Origin: Cucumis sativus | Taxonomy: Eukaryota > Streptophyta > Magnoliopsida > Cucurbitales > Cucurbitaceae | Reading direction: 5' to 3' | Assembly: GCF_000004075.3 (NCBI RefSeq) | Contig: NC_026660.2 | Location: 26,105,498-26,169,497 of the forward strand | DNA length: 64,000 bases | In this document: in pieces, positions 12,043 to 29,600 of the stretch | Layout: every line of letters starts with the position of its first letter | Numbering within the stretch: the first letter of the stretch is position 1 | Made by a program: the position numbers and the translations under genes | Notes under the pieces: model-generated | The model's database searches: none | The model's input: the letters and a program-made list of their open reading frames with translations, nothing else | What the model was told of the DNA's origin: nothing

Positions 12043-13377
12043 ATGCTTTCTCCTCACTCTTCCTCACCTTCCATGGCTAAACCCACTCTCCGCCACAGGG
12101 CTTCTGCCTGTCTCGCCGACGTTTTCCGTTTCCTCGTCGGTTCATTTCTCGCTCTTCTTCTCCTCTGGACCTTTTCCTCTTTCCTTATTCCTTCTTCTTC
12201 TAATTTTGACTCCCTTCACCCTCCTGATTTTGCCTCTTCCTCCCGTAATTCCCAAAATCAGTATCCTTCTCTGGCGTATGACCCACCGGATATCACCTTC
12301 TACGATGACCCCAAACTCAGCTACTCCATTCAGAAACCCATCAAGAATTGGGACGAGAAGCGCCGCCATTGGCTCAAACACCACCCTTCTTTCGCTGCTG
12401 GAGCCTCTGAGAGGGTGCTTCTGATAACGGCGTCGCAGCCCAAGCCGTGCCGGAACCCCATCGGCGACCACTTGCTACTGAGATTCTTCAAGAACAAAGT
12501 GGACTACTGCCGTATCCACGGCTACGATATTTTCTACAACAACGCGCTACTCCAGCCGAAAATGTTCTCGTACTGGGCGAAACTACCGGTGGTTCGAGCA
12601 GCCATGATAGCCCACCCAGAAGCCGAGTGGATCTGGTGGGTCGACTCAGACGCGTTGTTCACCGACATGGAATTCAAGCTCCCATTGGACCGTTACAAGA
12701 ACCACAACCTCATCGTCCACGGCTGGACCCACTTAATTTACGAACGGAAAAGCTGGACAGGGCTGAACGCCGGCGTGTTTCTCATGAGAAACTGCCAATG
12801 GTCCATGGACTTCATGGACGTATGGGCCAGCATGGGCCCACAAACCCCAAATTACGAGAAGTGGGGACAGGTATTGAAATCGACGATTCCGGACAAGCTG
12901 TTCCCGGAATCAGACGATCAAACGGGGCTGGTTTATCTTCTTTACAAGGAGAAGGAGAAATGGGGGAACAAGATTTACTTAGAAGGGGAATATTACTTCG
13001 AAGGGTATTGGGAAGAGATCGTTACAACATTTGACAACATCACCGAGAGGTACATGGAAATGGAGAGAGGGGGACAGGAGCTGCGACGGCGGCATGCGGA
13101 GAAGGTGAGTGAGCAATACGGTGAGTTTAGGGAGAAATATTTGAAAGAAGCTGGAAATGGTAAAGGGAGTTGGAGAAGGCCTTTTATCACACACTTCACT
13201 GGGTGTCAGCCTTGTAGTGGAGATCACAATCAGATGTATTCTGGTGGATCTTGTTGGGATGGGATGCGTAAAGCTTTGAATTTTGCTGATAATCAAGTGC
13301 TTAGAAAGTATGGTTTCATGCACCCAGATGCATTTGATTCTTCCGTCTCTGAAGTTCCTTATGATTATCCTGCCTAA
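12043..13377 (+). CDS. GT34 galactosyltransferase, GT6/MUCI10-like
   Basis: Golgi type II membrane glycosyltransferase of family GT34 (GMA12/MNN10 fold). The family includes xyloglucan xylosyltransferases and galactomannan/galactoglucomannan alpha-1,6-galactosyltransferases, which use UDP-sugars to decorate hemicelluloses. It is a single exon of 444 residues, normal for the family. It has a short cytosolic N-terminus, one membrane anchor (about residues 29-50), a stem, then the catalytic domain: GDHLLLRFFKNKVDYCRIHG (141-160), the metal/nucleotide DxD at D201-S-D203 within WIWWVDSDALFTDME, WTGLNAGVFLMRNCQWSMDF, and a C-terminal FTGCQPCSGDH. The Met at 12043 gives ten extra residues; the second Met (12073, MAKPTLRH) matches the usual family start and may be the real one. 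Position next to HHP4 matches Arabidopsis GT6 (At4g37690), so I favour a mannan galactosyltransferase of the GT6/GT7(MUCI10) clade over a xyloglucan xylosyltransferase. Confidence 0.93.
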   Translation: MLSPHSSSPSMAKPTLRHRASACLADVFRFLVGSFLALLLLWTFSSFLIPSSSNFDSLHPPDFASSSRNSQNQYPSLAYDPPDITFYDDPKLSYSIQKPIKNWDEKRRHWLKHHPSFAAGASERVLLITASQPKPCRNPIGDHLLLRFFKNKVDYCRIHGYDIFYNNALLQPKMFSYWAKLPVVRAAMIAHPEAEWIWWVDSDALFTDMEFKLPLDRYKNHNLIVHGWTHLIYERKSWTGLNAGVFLMRNCQWSMDFMDVWASMGPQTPNYEKWGQVLKSTIPDKLFPESDDQTGLVYLLYKEKEKWGNKIYLEGEYYFEGYWEEIVTTFDNITERYMEMERGGQELRRRHAEKVSEQYGEFREKYLKEAGNGKGSWRRPFITHFTGCQPCSGDHNQMYSGGSCWDGMRKALNFADNQVLRKYGFMHPDAFDSSVSEVPYDYPA

Positions 13378-16300
13378 GACTAAGAGGTATGTAATTCTTG
13401 GTTTAGTCAAATTTGGAGTCATATTTATCTGCCAAATTTAAGAGAAAGGTGAAGGAGTACGTATGTGTATGAATTAGAGAAAAGAGAAGTAAGTGTAATC
13501 TATCTTCTTCTTGGAAAATAGTGCATTACCGAGTGGCTTTTGGAAACTGATGTTCTTCTTTTTGTGTGTGTTTGGTTGAAGTGCTTTTTTGGAATCTTAG
13601 ATTCGCACATCTATATGAAATTGTATAGAAAAATGGATTAAAGAAAGAGGTTTTTTTTTTTTTTTTTTTGGAAGTGCTTCGAAAATCCATCCATATGAAA
13701 AAGGGGAAAACGGATTTCAGAATAGGATAAAGGAATTGCTGCTAACTTGGGTAATGCAAATTGAGATGATATTGGAAATGGTTAAACTTGTCTGTTTCAA
13801 GCATAAGACAAAAAGGGTAATGTGTATTATTATTGTTGCTGTTTATCTTTGGTACTACAGAAATAAGGTAAGGTAGAAAGAACTAAAATCCAATTATCTT
13901 TTGACCTAACCTTAAATTGTATTAAGAGATTAACTTGTATATCAATTTGTTTTATTTGTTACATGCAAATTCAGTTTCTGAAATTTAATTATTTTATATT
14001 TCAACTTTTAATATTATAAATTTAGTAGTAGTGCTTTTGAATTTTTAGAGTTTCATTTCTTTAATAACAATTTTATTTTTAATTCCTTTTTCTTTTATTA
14101 AATAAAAAATAAATTGATACCTAATAAATCAATTAGTCTTTAAAATTTTGAAATAGATATTTTTCTAAAGTTAGAAATTAAATAAAGACAAAATAACAAA
14201 ATAAGGAATTAAACTAGCAATTCAATCAAAATTAAAGTCATGAAGAAAGTGTAAAGAGCAGGAGATGATTTCCTAATTTGCTTCCCAGCAAATTATGGCG
14301 ATGCTTATGGTATTTTATTTTTAATTGCCCGCATAAAGTCATGGCATGATTGAAGGATAATTTTCTCTTCTTTTTTTCCTCATCTTTCTATTTTAGAAAA
14401 AAAAAATCGTTGATAATATTTTTCTTACTTTACCCAACTTTTGTATAATGGAAGCATCATATTGTCGGGTAGTGCATGCGAGATTGTCTTCCTTTCAATT
14501 AGCCCCGATTGACTCTATCTCTCTTTTTTACTTTAACTTTTTTTTGGGTATACTTTATCTTTAATTTGGGGAATTAAAATTGTTATTGATATTGTCACAC
14601 ATTTGAATTATAGCTAGACGATTGGATCACTTTAATTTGGAGTACTGGCATGGTCCATAGCATGTCGTATTTATAATGACCTTGGAAGCAGGAAATACCT
14701 ATGACAACACATCCAAAAGGATAAAATAAATAAGTAATATTTTAGTTTATTTTATTAGATTTAAAAATAGTACTAATAAACATTATGGAAAGGTTATAAA
14801 AAAAAAGAATATAATGGGAGATTTGAATGGGGTATTATTGACGTTTGTCTTAAACTGACCTTGCACATACATATCTTTGTAGGTTGTGTTGGATTGTGCA
14901 TTGACTTTCTGATTCTCCAACTTCTATTCAGTTTCTGACACATTGTATTTTTCTAAGGATTTGATTAGATAGAAAGTTCATAATTTTTAAAATATATGAT
15001 ATTAATGTAGATTAGATTACTGAGATCTTTTACTACTAGATCAGATGTATGATTGAAATGGACTTAGTTTTAGCTTTTCTCTGTGTGAGCCCCATTCTAC
15101 TATTGTTGAGTTGGGAATTTAATTTGATTATGTTCTAATTAATGGTTTGAAATTAAGTATTAAGGTAGTTGGGGCCACTTATGCACTTTCTTTTTTAGTT
15201 TAAAGATGTGGGGTAGGAATCAAACATAGGATCTCTGTAATTATTTAAGATCAAGCCTAATATACAACCGTTAACATCATTGCTCATGTAATTATGGCAC
15301 AATCTTTATATTGTTTAGAATATGGCAGGTGAAGAATAATATATATATACATATCAACAGAAAATTATAATGTATAATGCCAAGCAAAAGTTATATTATA
15401 AATCTACATTTTGTGCCAGTTTTAGAAAATGGCACCGAAACTCATCATTCCAGCGAGCTAAGCCATTAACTATCATATTTTGTGATCTTTAAATTATGCC
15501 TAAAATAAATCTTTTGTTGTGCTTCTGTGGTCAAAATATCATGTCACCCATTTAACTTGAGTTAATACCTCAGACTTCATTCACTATTGCCCTAACCTCT
15601 AGAAATAACATGTCATATGTCGAAGCCTAGCACCATTAGCAAAGCACGCCAATGTGATCCTGAACGTCCATCCAACACTATGTTTGCAAAATTGTCTCAG
15701 GGTTTGGAAAAGATTTATTAATTTTAATATGTAATAGTTTAGTTTTTATATTTTGAAATTTGGAGCAATTTTACTCAGGTTTTTGGAAAAGATTTAAATT
15801 ACCACATTGACAATGACAATACTTGTGTCAACGTATTAAATAGAGAAGAAAAGGGGTGGGGGAATACAGTACCGTAATGCAATAATTCAATTTCAGTTTT
15901 TCGTCTGTCGGTTACTGTTATGCTTCCATGGGCTAATGTATTATTGTACTTTTAAAAAAAAGTTAAAAAAATCGGAAAAAAGAATATGGAGATTAATATA
16001 TAATTGTAAATGCATGGGATGACATAAATGCTCTGGCCCTTATTAAACAAGGACAACTGTCCAAGAAAGTCATCATAAATGTAAGCATTGGGTAACATTT
16101 ATTTTCATTTGTTATTGGGCTATTTTTAAATTTATTTCCAGTATTAATGTTGGAGTATTTAACAAATATGGCCTAAAATTGTATATACTATTATAAATTT
16201 GACCTAAAATTTTCAATTTTTTTGTTAGAAAGGTTCCGAATGAACTAATATTTTACATAAATATAGGGTTTAAATGACAAATTTATTTTTTTTATTATTA

Positions 16301-17726
16301 ATAATATTTATAAAAAAAGTGAATCATGTTTAAGATTTGCCTTTATAGATATTATGTGTAAAAGTATGGTAAGTGATTAAATTTTATTATATTAATATTA
16401 ATAATAAAAAATTTCTATTAATTCGTTTTCTTTATGATTTTTTTTAAAATTTTAAAATTTCTCCCCTTCTCTTTTCTCACTTTTCAATATCTCTCCGTTC
16501 ATTTTTTGTTTCATTTTTCATTATTTTTCATATATTTTATATAATTACAGTTATATTGAATAATACAGTGTATATTTTATTAATTAAATATTCTTATATC
16601 AATTTGTTTATGTATTTTATTTAAATATTCATATCTTAAGTGGTAAATAATACGTTATGATTGAAATAATATTGATTATGTATGAAAGTTGTTTATGTTT
16701 ATAGGAACATGAATCAGAACAAATTATGATGAGTATATGTAGTATATGCTATTAAAATATTAGTTGTTCTTTGGTATATGTAATGTTGAAAAAAACTGAA
16801 AATTTTGCTATGTATGAAATTTGATTAAAAAATTTAAGATCCAAAGAATTGTATGAAAAAAAAGATTGAAATGTTAAATTGGTTTAAGAATAGTATTTAT
16901 AAAACAATACATTGTATATTTTATAAATAAAAGATTATGTTATCAATTTTTTAAACTGATTTATGTATTTTGTTTCAAATATTCATTTTATATATAATTA
17001 ATAATATGTTAGGTTTGAAACAATAGTGATTACATGTAATTATAGTATATATTGTTCAATTTCAGTTGAAAAATGAATAAAAAGGAAAAACAACCTAAAC
17101 CAAAAGGGGATAAAGTTAAACAGAAGGCTTACTTACCCCTATCTGAAGAGAGGAGAAATTACACAAAAGAAATGGTGAAAACAATCCAATTTCAGAGTTC
17201 GAGCAGTGTTTACATAATGTATAACAAAAAATATTAGAAGACTTAAAAATAGAGTATAGTTCAATTGACATACAGTATATGTATGCCTCCTCTTCAAGAG
17301 CGGCCACAAAAAAAATTTTGAAACCCTGCCTTCTCATTTATAAGCCCGCAAGACAGCAGCTCTATCAGCTCATCAACTCTACAAAGCCCGAGCTAAGCAA
17401 AGGACAATTGAGAAATACAGTCGTTCCCAATAATTCAGGATTACTAGTAATTTTAACAGCCTTAAATTTGTAATTTCAAACCCCTCTTCTGAAAAATCAT
17501 ATATAGCACGGGTTAAAACAAAAATAAATATCTAAGCAATCTAACAGAACCAAAGTACAGAAACCAAGAGCAATAAGCATCGAACATGAAAAGACTAGAT
17601 ATAGATCTTACACACTGGTGAAGAATCAGGAAAGCCATTAGGTAATATATAGACTGCAGGAAATTCAAAATCCTAGTAACTACAGCACAATTCAGTTTAG
17701 CCTCCAAAATTATTCTACTAAAGATG
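13378..17726. other. Intergenic region, AT-rich
   Basis: No gene recognised. Contents: 3'UTR of the GT34 gene to about 13650, a poly-T run near 13651-13668, an AT-rich stretch, a possible tRNA-like SINE on the minus strand around 15190-15290 (B-box-like TGTTTGATTCC), and an imperfect direct repeat at 16559-17040. The last 300 or so bases before 17727 probably include the 3'UTR of the minus-strand RVB2 gene. Confidence 0.5.
16559..17040. repeat. Imperfect direct repeat of about 130 bp
   Basis: The segments 16559-16690 and 16901-17040 match in order. Both carry an AATAC..TGTATATTTTAT word, then ATATCAATTT/TTATCAATTT, TTATGTATTTTATTT/TTATGTATTTTGTTT, a run ending AAATATTCAT, and a GTTA.G.TTGAAA block followed by GTGATTA/TTGATTA. 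Their starts are about 342 bp apart. They may be two units of an old tandem array or two copies of one AT-rich repeat. Confidence 0.55.
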
Positions 17727-22959
<5,233 letters not shown>

Positions 22960-23457
22960 TTAATACGCCCGTCTCGATGATCTTCTATGAGTATGAACAG
23001 CGTAGCTTTTGCTTCTAGGATACAAATTATTAAGATTACTCCCCTTGAATTCATCTTCAAATTCATAAGTTTTGTCTTCGTCGATTCTCCCAATTCCCAC
23101 GCTCTGGCTTCTCGGCACGTTCTTCGGCGATTTCCTCGCCTCCAAATCGAGTTCCACTTTCTTGCCCAAGCTTCGGACTGACGCCGCCCTCAGAAGCTCA
23201 CTGTAGTCGTCGCCACCGTGGCTGGAGGCGGCGCTGGACCCAACGCTGTAACTCCTGGGCAGATTGATGGGCACCTGACCGCCCGGTCCACTCAGCGCCA
23301 TCCCGTAATCCAGGTGGTTGGAGCAGTCCGTCAGGCTTCTTATGTAGAAATCTCGGACTTTGGACAACAGCCGGCTCGAGGCTCTTGCTAGTTGGCTCAA
23401 TTTGCTTCCTTTGTTCATCTTCTTCTTTTCATCGACGTTCTTAATTATATTCTCCAT
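22960..23457 (-). CDS. Small basic plant-specific protein of unknown function
   Basis: One exon, up to 165 residues. I do not recognise a named domain. The N-terminal block from Met14 (23418; MNKGSKLSQLARASSRLLSK then VRDFYIRSLTDC) resembles, from memory, unnamed small proteins found across dicots, so Met14 may be the real start. Further blocks are PRSYSVGSS, SELLRAASVRSLGKK, NVPRSQSVGIGRIDEDKTYE and a basic tail with SKSYAVHTHRRSSRR. The repeated PRSxSVG motifs look like basophilic kinase or 14-3-3 sites, but that is inference. There is no signal peptide or membrane segment. The position matches the hypothetical gene At4g37700 of the Arabidopsis block, again from memory. Codon use and composition are those of a real gene: GC rises sharply against the flanks. 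Confidence 0.75.
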   Translation of the reverse strand: MENIIKNVDEKKKMNKGSKLSQLARASSRLLSKVRDFYIRSLTDCSNHLDYGMALSGPGGQVPINLPRSYSVGSSAASSHGGDDYSELLRAASVRSLGKKVELDLEARKSPKNVPRSQSVGIGRIDEDKTYEFEDEFKGSNLNNLYPRSKSYAVHTHRRSSRRAY

Positions 23458-23683
23458 TTGATTGCTTACCCTCTTTTTTCTTCCTTTTATTTGCTAAGTA
23501 CGCGCCGCCGTGGATGTCGGAAATCTGAAATCGGCGGGGAGTAGAATTCGGTGGAAGTTTGAATTTGGGAGTGGTTGAATGTTTATGTATATATAGAGAG
23601 AAATGGAGTCTGACGGAAGGGGAATGTGTCAAAGACCATACTGGAGTTTTGAGAGAGATAATGTAAACAAAAGATACTCCCAC

Positions 23684-26600
23684 ACGTATTTTCTACACAA
23701 AATGATTGATTTTGTTTTATTGATATATACATTTAGTTTTGAATACGAGTCTTGACCATGAGTTTCGAGTTTTATATACCATAAAAAATAAGTCATTACT
23801 TTTGTGGGAGCTTTGGTTATATAGATCGTGAGGTAATAAGTAGAGATATTTATTTTTCTATCCTAATCTACTTCTAATTGGATGTAAAAATTTCAATTAA
23901 GTGAAATACATAAGGAGGAAGTAGGACATAAAAGATTTTTGTAGGCTTAAAAGGGTTGGGGACGAGAAAAGTTTCTCATCCTTGTGCTTGTGGTGTTAAA
24001 TTCTTTTTATTTATTTGTTTAGAATAACTCAATGTTCTGTAGTTGTTGTTATTGTTATTATATAAGTCTAACGATTTATTGGACACAAGTAATTTTGTAG
24101 CTAATATGGACTTAGTTACTTTTAAAATGTTTATAGAATTATTAAAAGTTAAACTATGTGATTTATTAACGTACATGTTTTAAATTTTGTAAACCTATCT
24201 TACACAAAATTGAAACATTTTTATTATTATTATTAGATAATAGACAAAGACAAGATATAAATGGTGAGTTAAATACCAATTTCAAATAGAATTAATGGTT
24301 TGTGAGTATGGTTGTGAAATTTGAGTAAACTATTATCTTTTAAGTTGCAAGAAGCTTAGTATTTTCAATTTATATAATTGTTTTTAATTGATTGTCTAGG
24401 ATTAAAAGTGAGTAAAACTATATCCAATTCCTAAACCACAATTTTGTAATTTAATATTTTTGTTAATAAAAGTATCATGTTAATTAATTCATAAGTTTTT
24501 ATAATTATACGATTTAGAATGAATCTATTCCCTTATAATTACGACAATATTAAAAGTGAGTGTACTATAATTATGCATTTGTCATAATATAATAAACTAA
24601 TAAACATATGTTATAATTAAATTGGTTACTTGACTAACTTAACTTTATCATTAATCTTATTTGAACATTAATTATTGTTATTAGGTTAGATGATCCCTTT
24701 AAAGATCATCTATCATCTTGCAAGCCATTGAAGTTTGACCTTAGTAAATACATGCCTGCATTTAATTACAAAATACAAAACTATTACTAAATAAAAGAAG
24801 ATCAAAAGTATCTAAACAAATTTATACATCAGTGAAAGGATATCTATATAAATTATTGAGTCCAAACTCCAAAAGCCTAATTCTTATAAGAGAAAAATTC
24901 CAAAATAGAGGCTATTGTGTTTTTTGTGTACGGTAGAGAGACTTGAAAGGAAGACCTCGTCAAAACTCAAAACGGACATATGACAAATGATATCTTTTTT
25001 AGTTAGAAATTCCAAGAGAGTAAAGTTGAATAAAATTAGAAGATATTTTACACCATTATATTATAGTATGTTATTATAATATATGTAACATATAATATTG
25101 TAATAATTAATAAAACAAGCCACTGGGCTCCGTTATTGTGCTGAATTTTTCCTCAACTCTCTTTCACTTGTCAACTTCAAAATTCCAAAAGCCAACTATA
25201 TATACGTTTAATTTAATCAATTGGTCATTTTTTTTATGATTGAATTTGAAAAGAGAATTGTCAAATAAATAAATATATTGCATTTCGACCACTACAAAGT
25301 GCCTAAGGAATATTAATGGCGAAGGCAAAAGTAAAATAAATAAAATAAAATGTCTAAGAAATACATGTTAAGTAATTATATGGAAGGACTCAGACATGTG
25401 AAGTAAATTTAGTTTAAATAACATAAAGTGGTTTTTATATATTAACAATGAATAAATATGTATTTCTAATCCTCCCATCTCATATTAACTTTCAATACTT
25501 TACCTAGATTTTTAATTCATGAACAATTTAATATGCAAAATCTATTAACATGATTTTAAAAGTAAATTGATGAAAAAAAGTTGTATTTCATTTTAATACG
25601 TTTATATTATGTCATTTTAATACATTTATGAATTGTGAAACTAACTACGTCTATATCAATATTGAAAAAATTGTAAATTTATTAGGAACAATTTTTTTTA
25701 TATAATACCTCTAACTATGAGAGACGATTTTTTTTATATAAAAAAATCGTATGTGTAGTTATTTTTTGAATTGAATGATGGATGTAATTTTAAATTGTGA
25801 TTCAATGTGCAGGCCTTTGAATATGATTAAGAAAAGGTTGCCTTCTAAAGACTGCAATTGAATTTGGTCAAAAGTAAGGATTTGAAAATTTAAAATTACA
25901 ATATGGCTAGGATTTAATTTGGGAAATAATCAAAAGTAAAATATAATAATTTAAATTAAAATAGCCAAAGAATTAGAAGAAACTGAGTTGGCGAATGAGG
26001 TGAGGCTGAGGCATGCATGAAGTGAATCGTTTTGAGATTAAAGTTAAAATAATACAAAAACTACTAAACTATTTTAAGACTGTTAGGGACAATAATTAAA
26101 ATTTGATATCGAGAGATAGTTTAGCAGCAAAGACTTTGCAAAATAAATCAATTAGTTAACCAATTTATATTAATAAGTGGGTGTGGTGCTATACTGAATT
26201 TAAAAATTTCTTTGGTCAAATTCTTCCAACTCTATTTTTAATAATTAGAAGGTTTCAACACCTCATATAGAAAGAAATAGTGTGTGTGGGTGTATATATA
26301 TATAGAAAGAATTAGTATGAGAGATTTTAATTAGTTTGCCTAAATGAATAATTCAACATGAATTTGGTCAAAATGCATCATGTTTCGTGTTAAGCATCAT
26401 TTAATTTATTTAACTATTAATTTTGTGAACTAACGATAATATAAATGATAAGGAGATTTATTTATATATATTATAATAATATATTAGTGTTTAGGTTATA
26501 ATTTTATTAAATAAAATAATTACTATGTGTATCTCATACGAATTCGAGTTCTTTTTAACTTAATCTAAAAGATGTGTTTTTAATTCATTTAATTCAATAA

Positions 26601-29600
26601 CTTATATTTTTAATAGAAAAATTTTGGAAGAAGAAAAGGTTATATCTATATATATACTTCACCACTTTATTGGGTTTAAAATTTTACTTGAAAACTAACA
26701 CTTTCAAATTCAACTCCACCACGAAAGGTTTTTTATTAAAAAAAAAAACTCGAAGCACTTATTATTGGAAATAAAATATTAAACTAGTTTAAATGTTTTC
26801 AAAATTAAAAGAACACCTAATATAATATCATTTCAAAATTTGATTTTAGGTGAACTCAATTCGTTAAAGCAAACGGTCTATTTGATATTGGAATCACAAA
26901 GTGGAATTAGTTTATAAACATACATTTACTTTTAATTTTAAAATAAAGTCCCATATTTAGAATCTAAAAGAATAAGTTTTAAAAAATTGTTTTATTTTCC
27001 TAATTTGATTAAGAATTTAATAAATGTATTTGAAAAATATACAAATCATTTTAATCATAGAAAAAAAAATTAATTTAAAAGATATAAGATAAAAGACGAA
27101 AATGTTGTGAAAGTTGTTAACTATCATCGAGATTTTATATGGAATCGAATGGATTGAACCATCAGCTTTTCATACAAAAACAGTTTTGACAGTTTCCTCA
27201 TTATCCTGTTTTTTTTAATGGAAATGTACTATAAAATTGATAGTCCAAATAAATTGCTATAAATTAGATTATTTTGTATATAAATATAATTATTTAGACA
27301 AAAGCAATGTGTGACATATAAAAACAAAGCTTTTTTTTTAATATAGAATTTATTATATTTCAGTTTTCCATAAGTGTAAATATTTTATTTTTTATAATTT
27401 TCCAAGAACAAATCTACATAGTTCATGGATCCAAGATGTTTTTTTTTTTTTTTTTGAGAAAAAAGAGATGAACAATAGTGATAGTGATTTTTTCAAAAAC
27501 AAACAAACTACTCATCTTCCATAGGAAAAAAACCATTACTAGAAAAAAATTATTATACTTTATATTTTCAAGAAATAGAAAATATTTTGTTATTCTTTTG
27601 ACAAATTTTGTTAGTGAATTAATAAGAGAAGCAAGTAAGTTATTTAAAACTATTTAGGACCGAAATCTCTACCATTTACTTAGTGTGAAAGAAAATTTGA
27701 ACGTTGGACATCCCATTATACTTAAATAAATCAGTGCTACATGTCATTCTTAATTTTCTAAAAGAGTATGTTTTTAAAATTTTATTTGTTGATCATCAAC
27801 CAAAAACAAATAAGATAGATAAGAGTAGACTACATTTAATCATTTCTCTTACCTAGTAGTATGATATTGATATAGTATGATAAATTTTTAATAATTATAC
27901 AGTGAACTATAAAATATGTTTATATATGCGAGGATAATATTGTGTTAGAGAAAAGGAGTAGAAATTACATGAAAGAGGTAGAGTAGGAACAATTATTGAA
28001 GATGAAGATGTAACATAATGAAATTGAAACTAGAATTCAAATTGATTTTTGTTTTTTTCATTTCACACAACCTCCAAAAATAAAATTGTGAAACGTTACT
28101 TAAATTGTCTCAAGGCTATCATTTTTTGTGTTTAAAGTTGTGCACGTGGAAGCTTGCCCAAGAAGACCCGGTCAGCCACACCTCATATAGTCGCCCAATT
28201 CTTTAATCACAATATCCTGCCTTTCTACAAATTACGTAATTTTAGTATTCTCTATATATATTGAGATAACAATAATATACCAAAAAGAAAAAAGGACAAA
28301 TTTACCAAAACAAACACAAAATTCACTTGGGCTATAATCATGAATCCATGGTTGAAGCCCAAACCAATATTGGGTCTTACGTGGTGAGGTTACTATGGCC
28401 CAAATACGATCTCTACTGGGCTTTTTAAATTATATTTATTTTTTCTTTGTATATTTTAAAATAGAATTGTTAAATTCTTAATCAAATCTCAAAAACAAAA
28501 CAACTTTTTAAAAATGATTCTGTTAGTTTTCAAATTTTCACTTAATTTTTAAATTATTAAAATTTGACAATTAAAAGTATGATCAACTATAATTGAACAA
28601 ACTTTTTGGAGTATATAAATCAAAACGAGTGTGCATTTTCCTAATCTTTAAAGTTTTAGATTCACTAATTTACCAAATCTAAAATCAAATATTGTTTTGA
28701 CTCCCACGGGACAAAACAATTTAGTTATATTTCTAATAGATTACCTAGTTTTTTAAATCTGTATTAGCTTTCTTGGAGAAGTATCAACCTTTAAAAGTTT
28801 ACATACTTACAAAATATTTTTTAAAGATTAGAAATTAAATAGATAAACTCAAAAATTCAAGGGGCTAATATTGTAATTTCACCCTTCAAAAGTATACCTT
28901 TTTTTTTTCTTTCAGAAAACTGAGTGTGTGAGATTAAATTATGAATTCATGAGAGCTAAATTTTAATATAACATTCATGCTTAAAACCCATACCATCTTT
29001 GTTAGTATTTTGTGGTCTGCCCTTCCTTTTATTATAGATGGATTATATAAATTTATTTCTGGAAGATCTTGTCAAGCCTAGTCATATATGTGTGTCTGTA
29101 TATATTTTAGTCTAATATAATTATATTCATGTTATCTCTAGCCTTGAATATTCATGTCTATGATTAAAAATTAATATCCACTTGGTGTGAGTTTGTTCCA
29201 GAAAATGATTAAGCTTGGCTCCTCTAATTAATTTGTTATAGGTGTAACTAATCATTAGTAAGGATTCATGATAAATTTTTATAATTAGTTATGAAGGTGA
29301 GAATACGAGTCTGGAGTCTATAGAAGTTTTTTTTTTTTGTAGAAGTAAAGAAAGTTAAACTTAGAAGAACCTAAGTTAACCTTGAATAATTATAAAATAT
29401 ACGTGTACTAAATAAATACCAAAAAAGAATTATGTTTCACTGTATCTATTGTTATTTGATATATTTATAAGTTATTGTGTTTGTTAGTTATGTTATTAAA
29501 ATTAAACATTACTGTGCTTTAATGATGTTCGCTTTTTTTTTCATTTTATTATGCACATTTGATTTGACTTGGAAGAAAAAAAGTAGTCACTATTAGTTAT

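Noticed and set aside
12142-13034. Long alternative frames over the GT34 gene on both strands.
   Set aside because: Shadows of the GC-rich GT34 coding sequence; only the frame from 12043 has the DxD and other family motifs.
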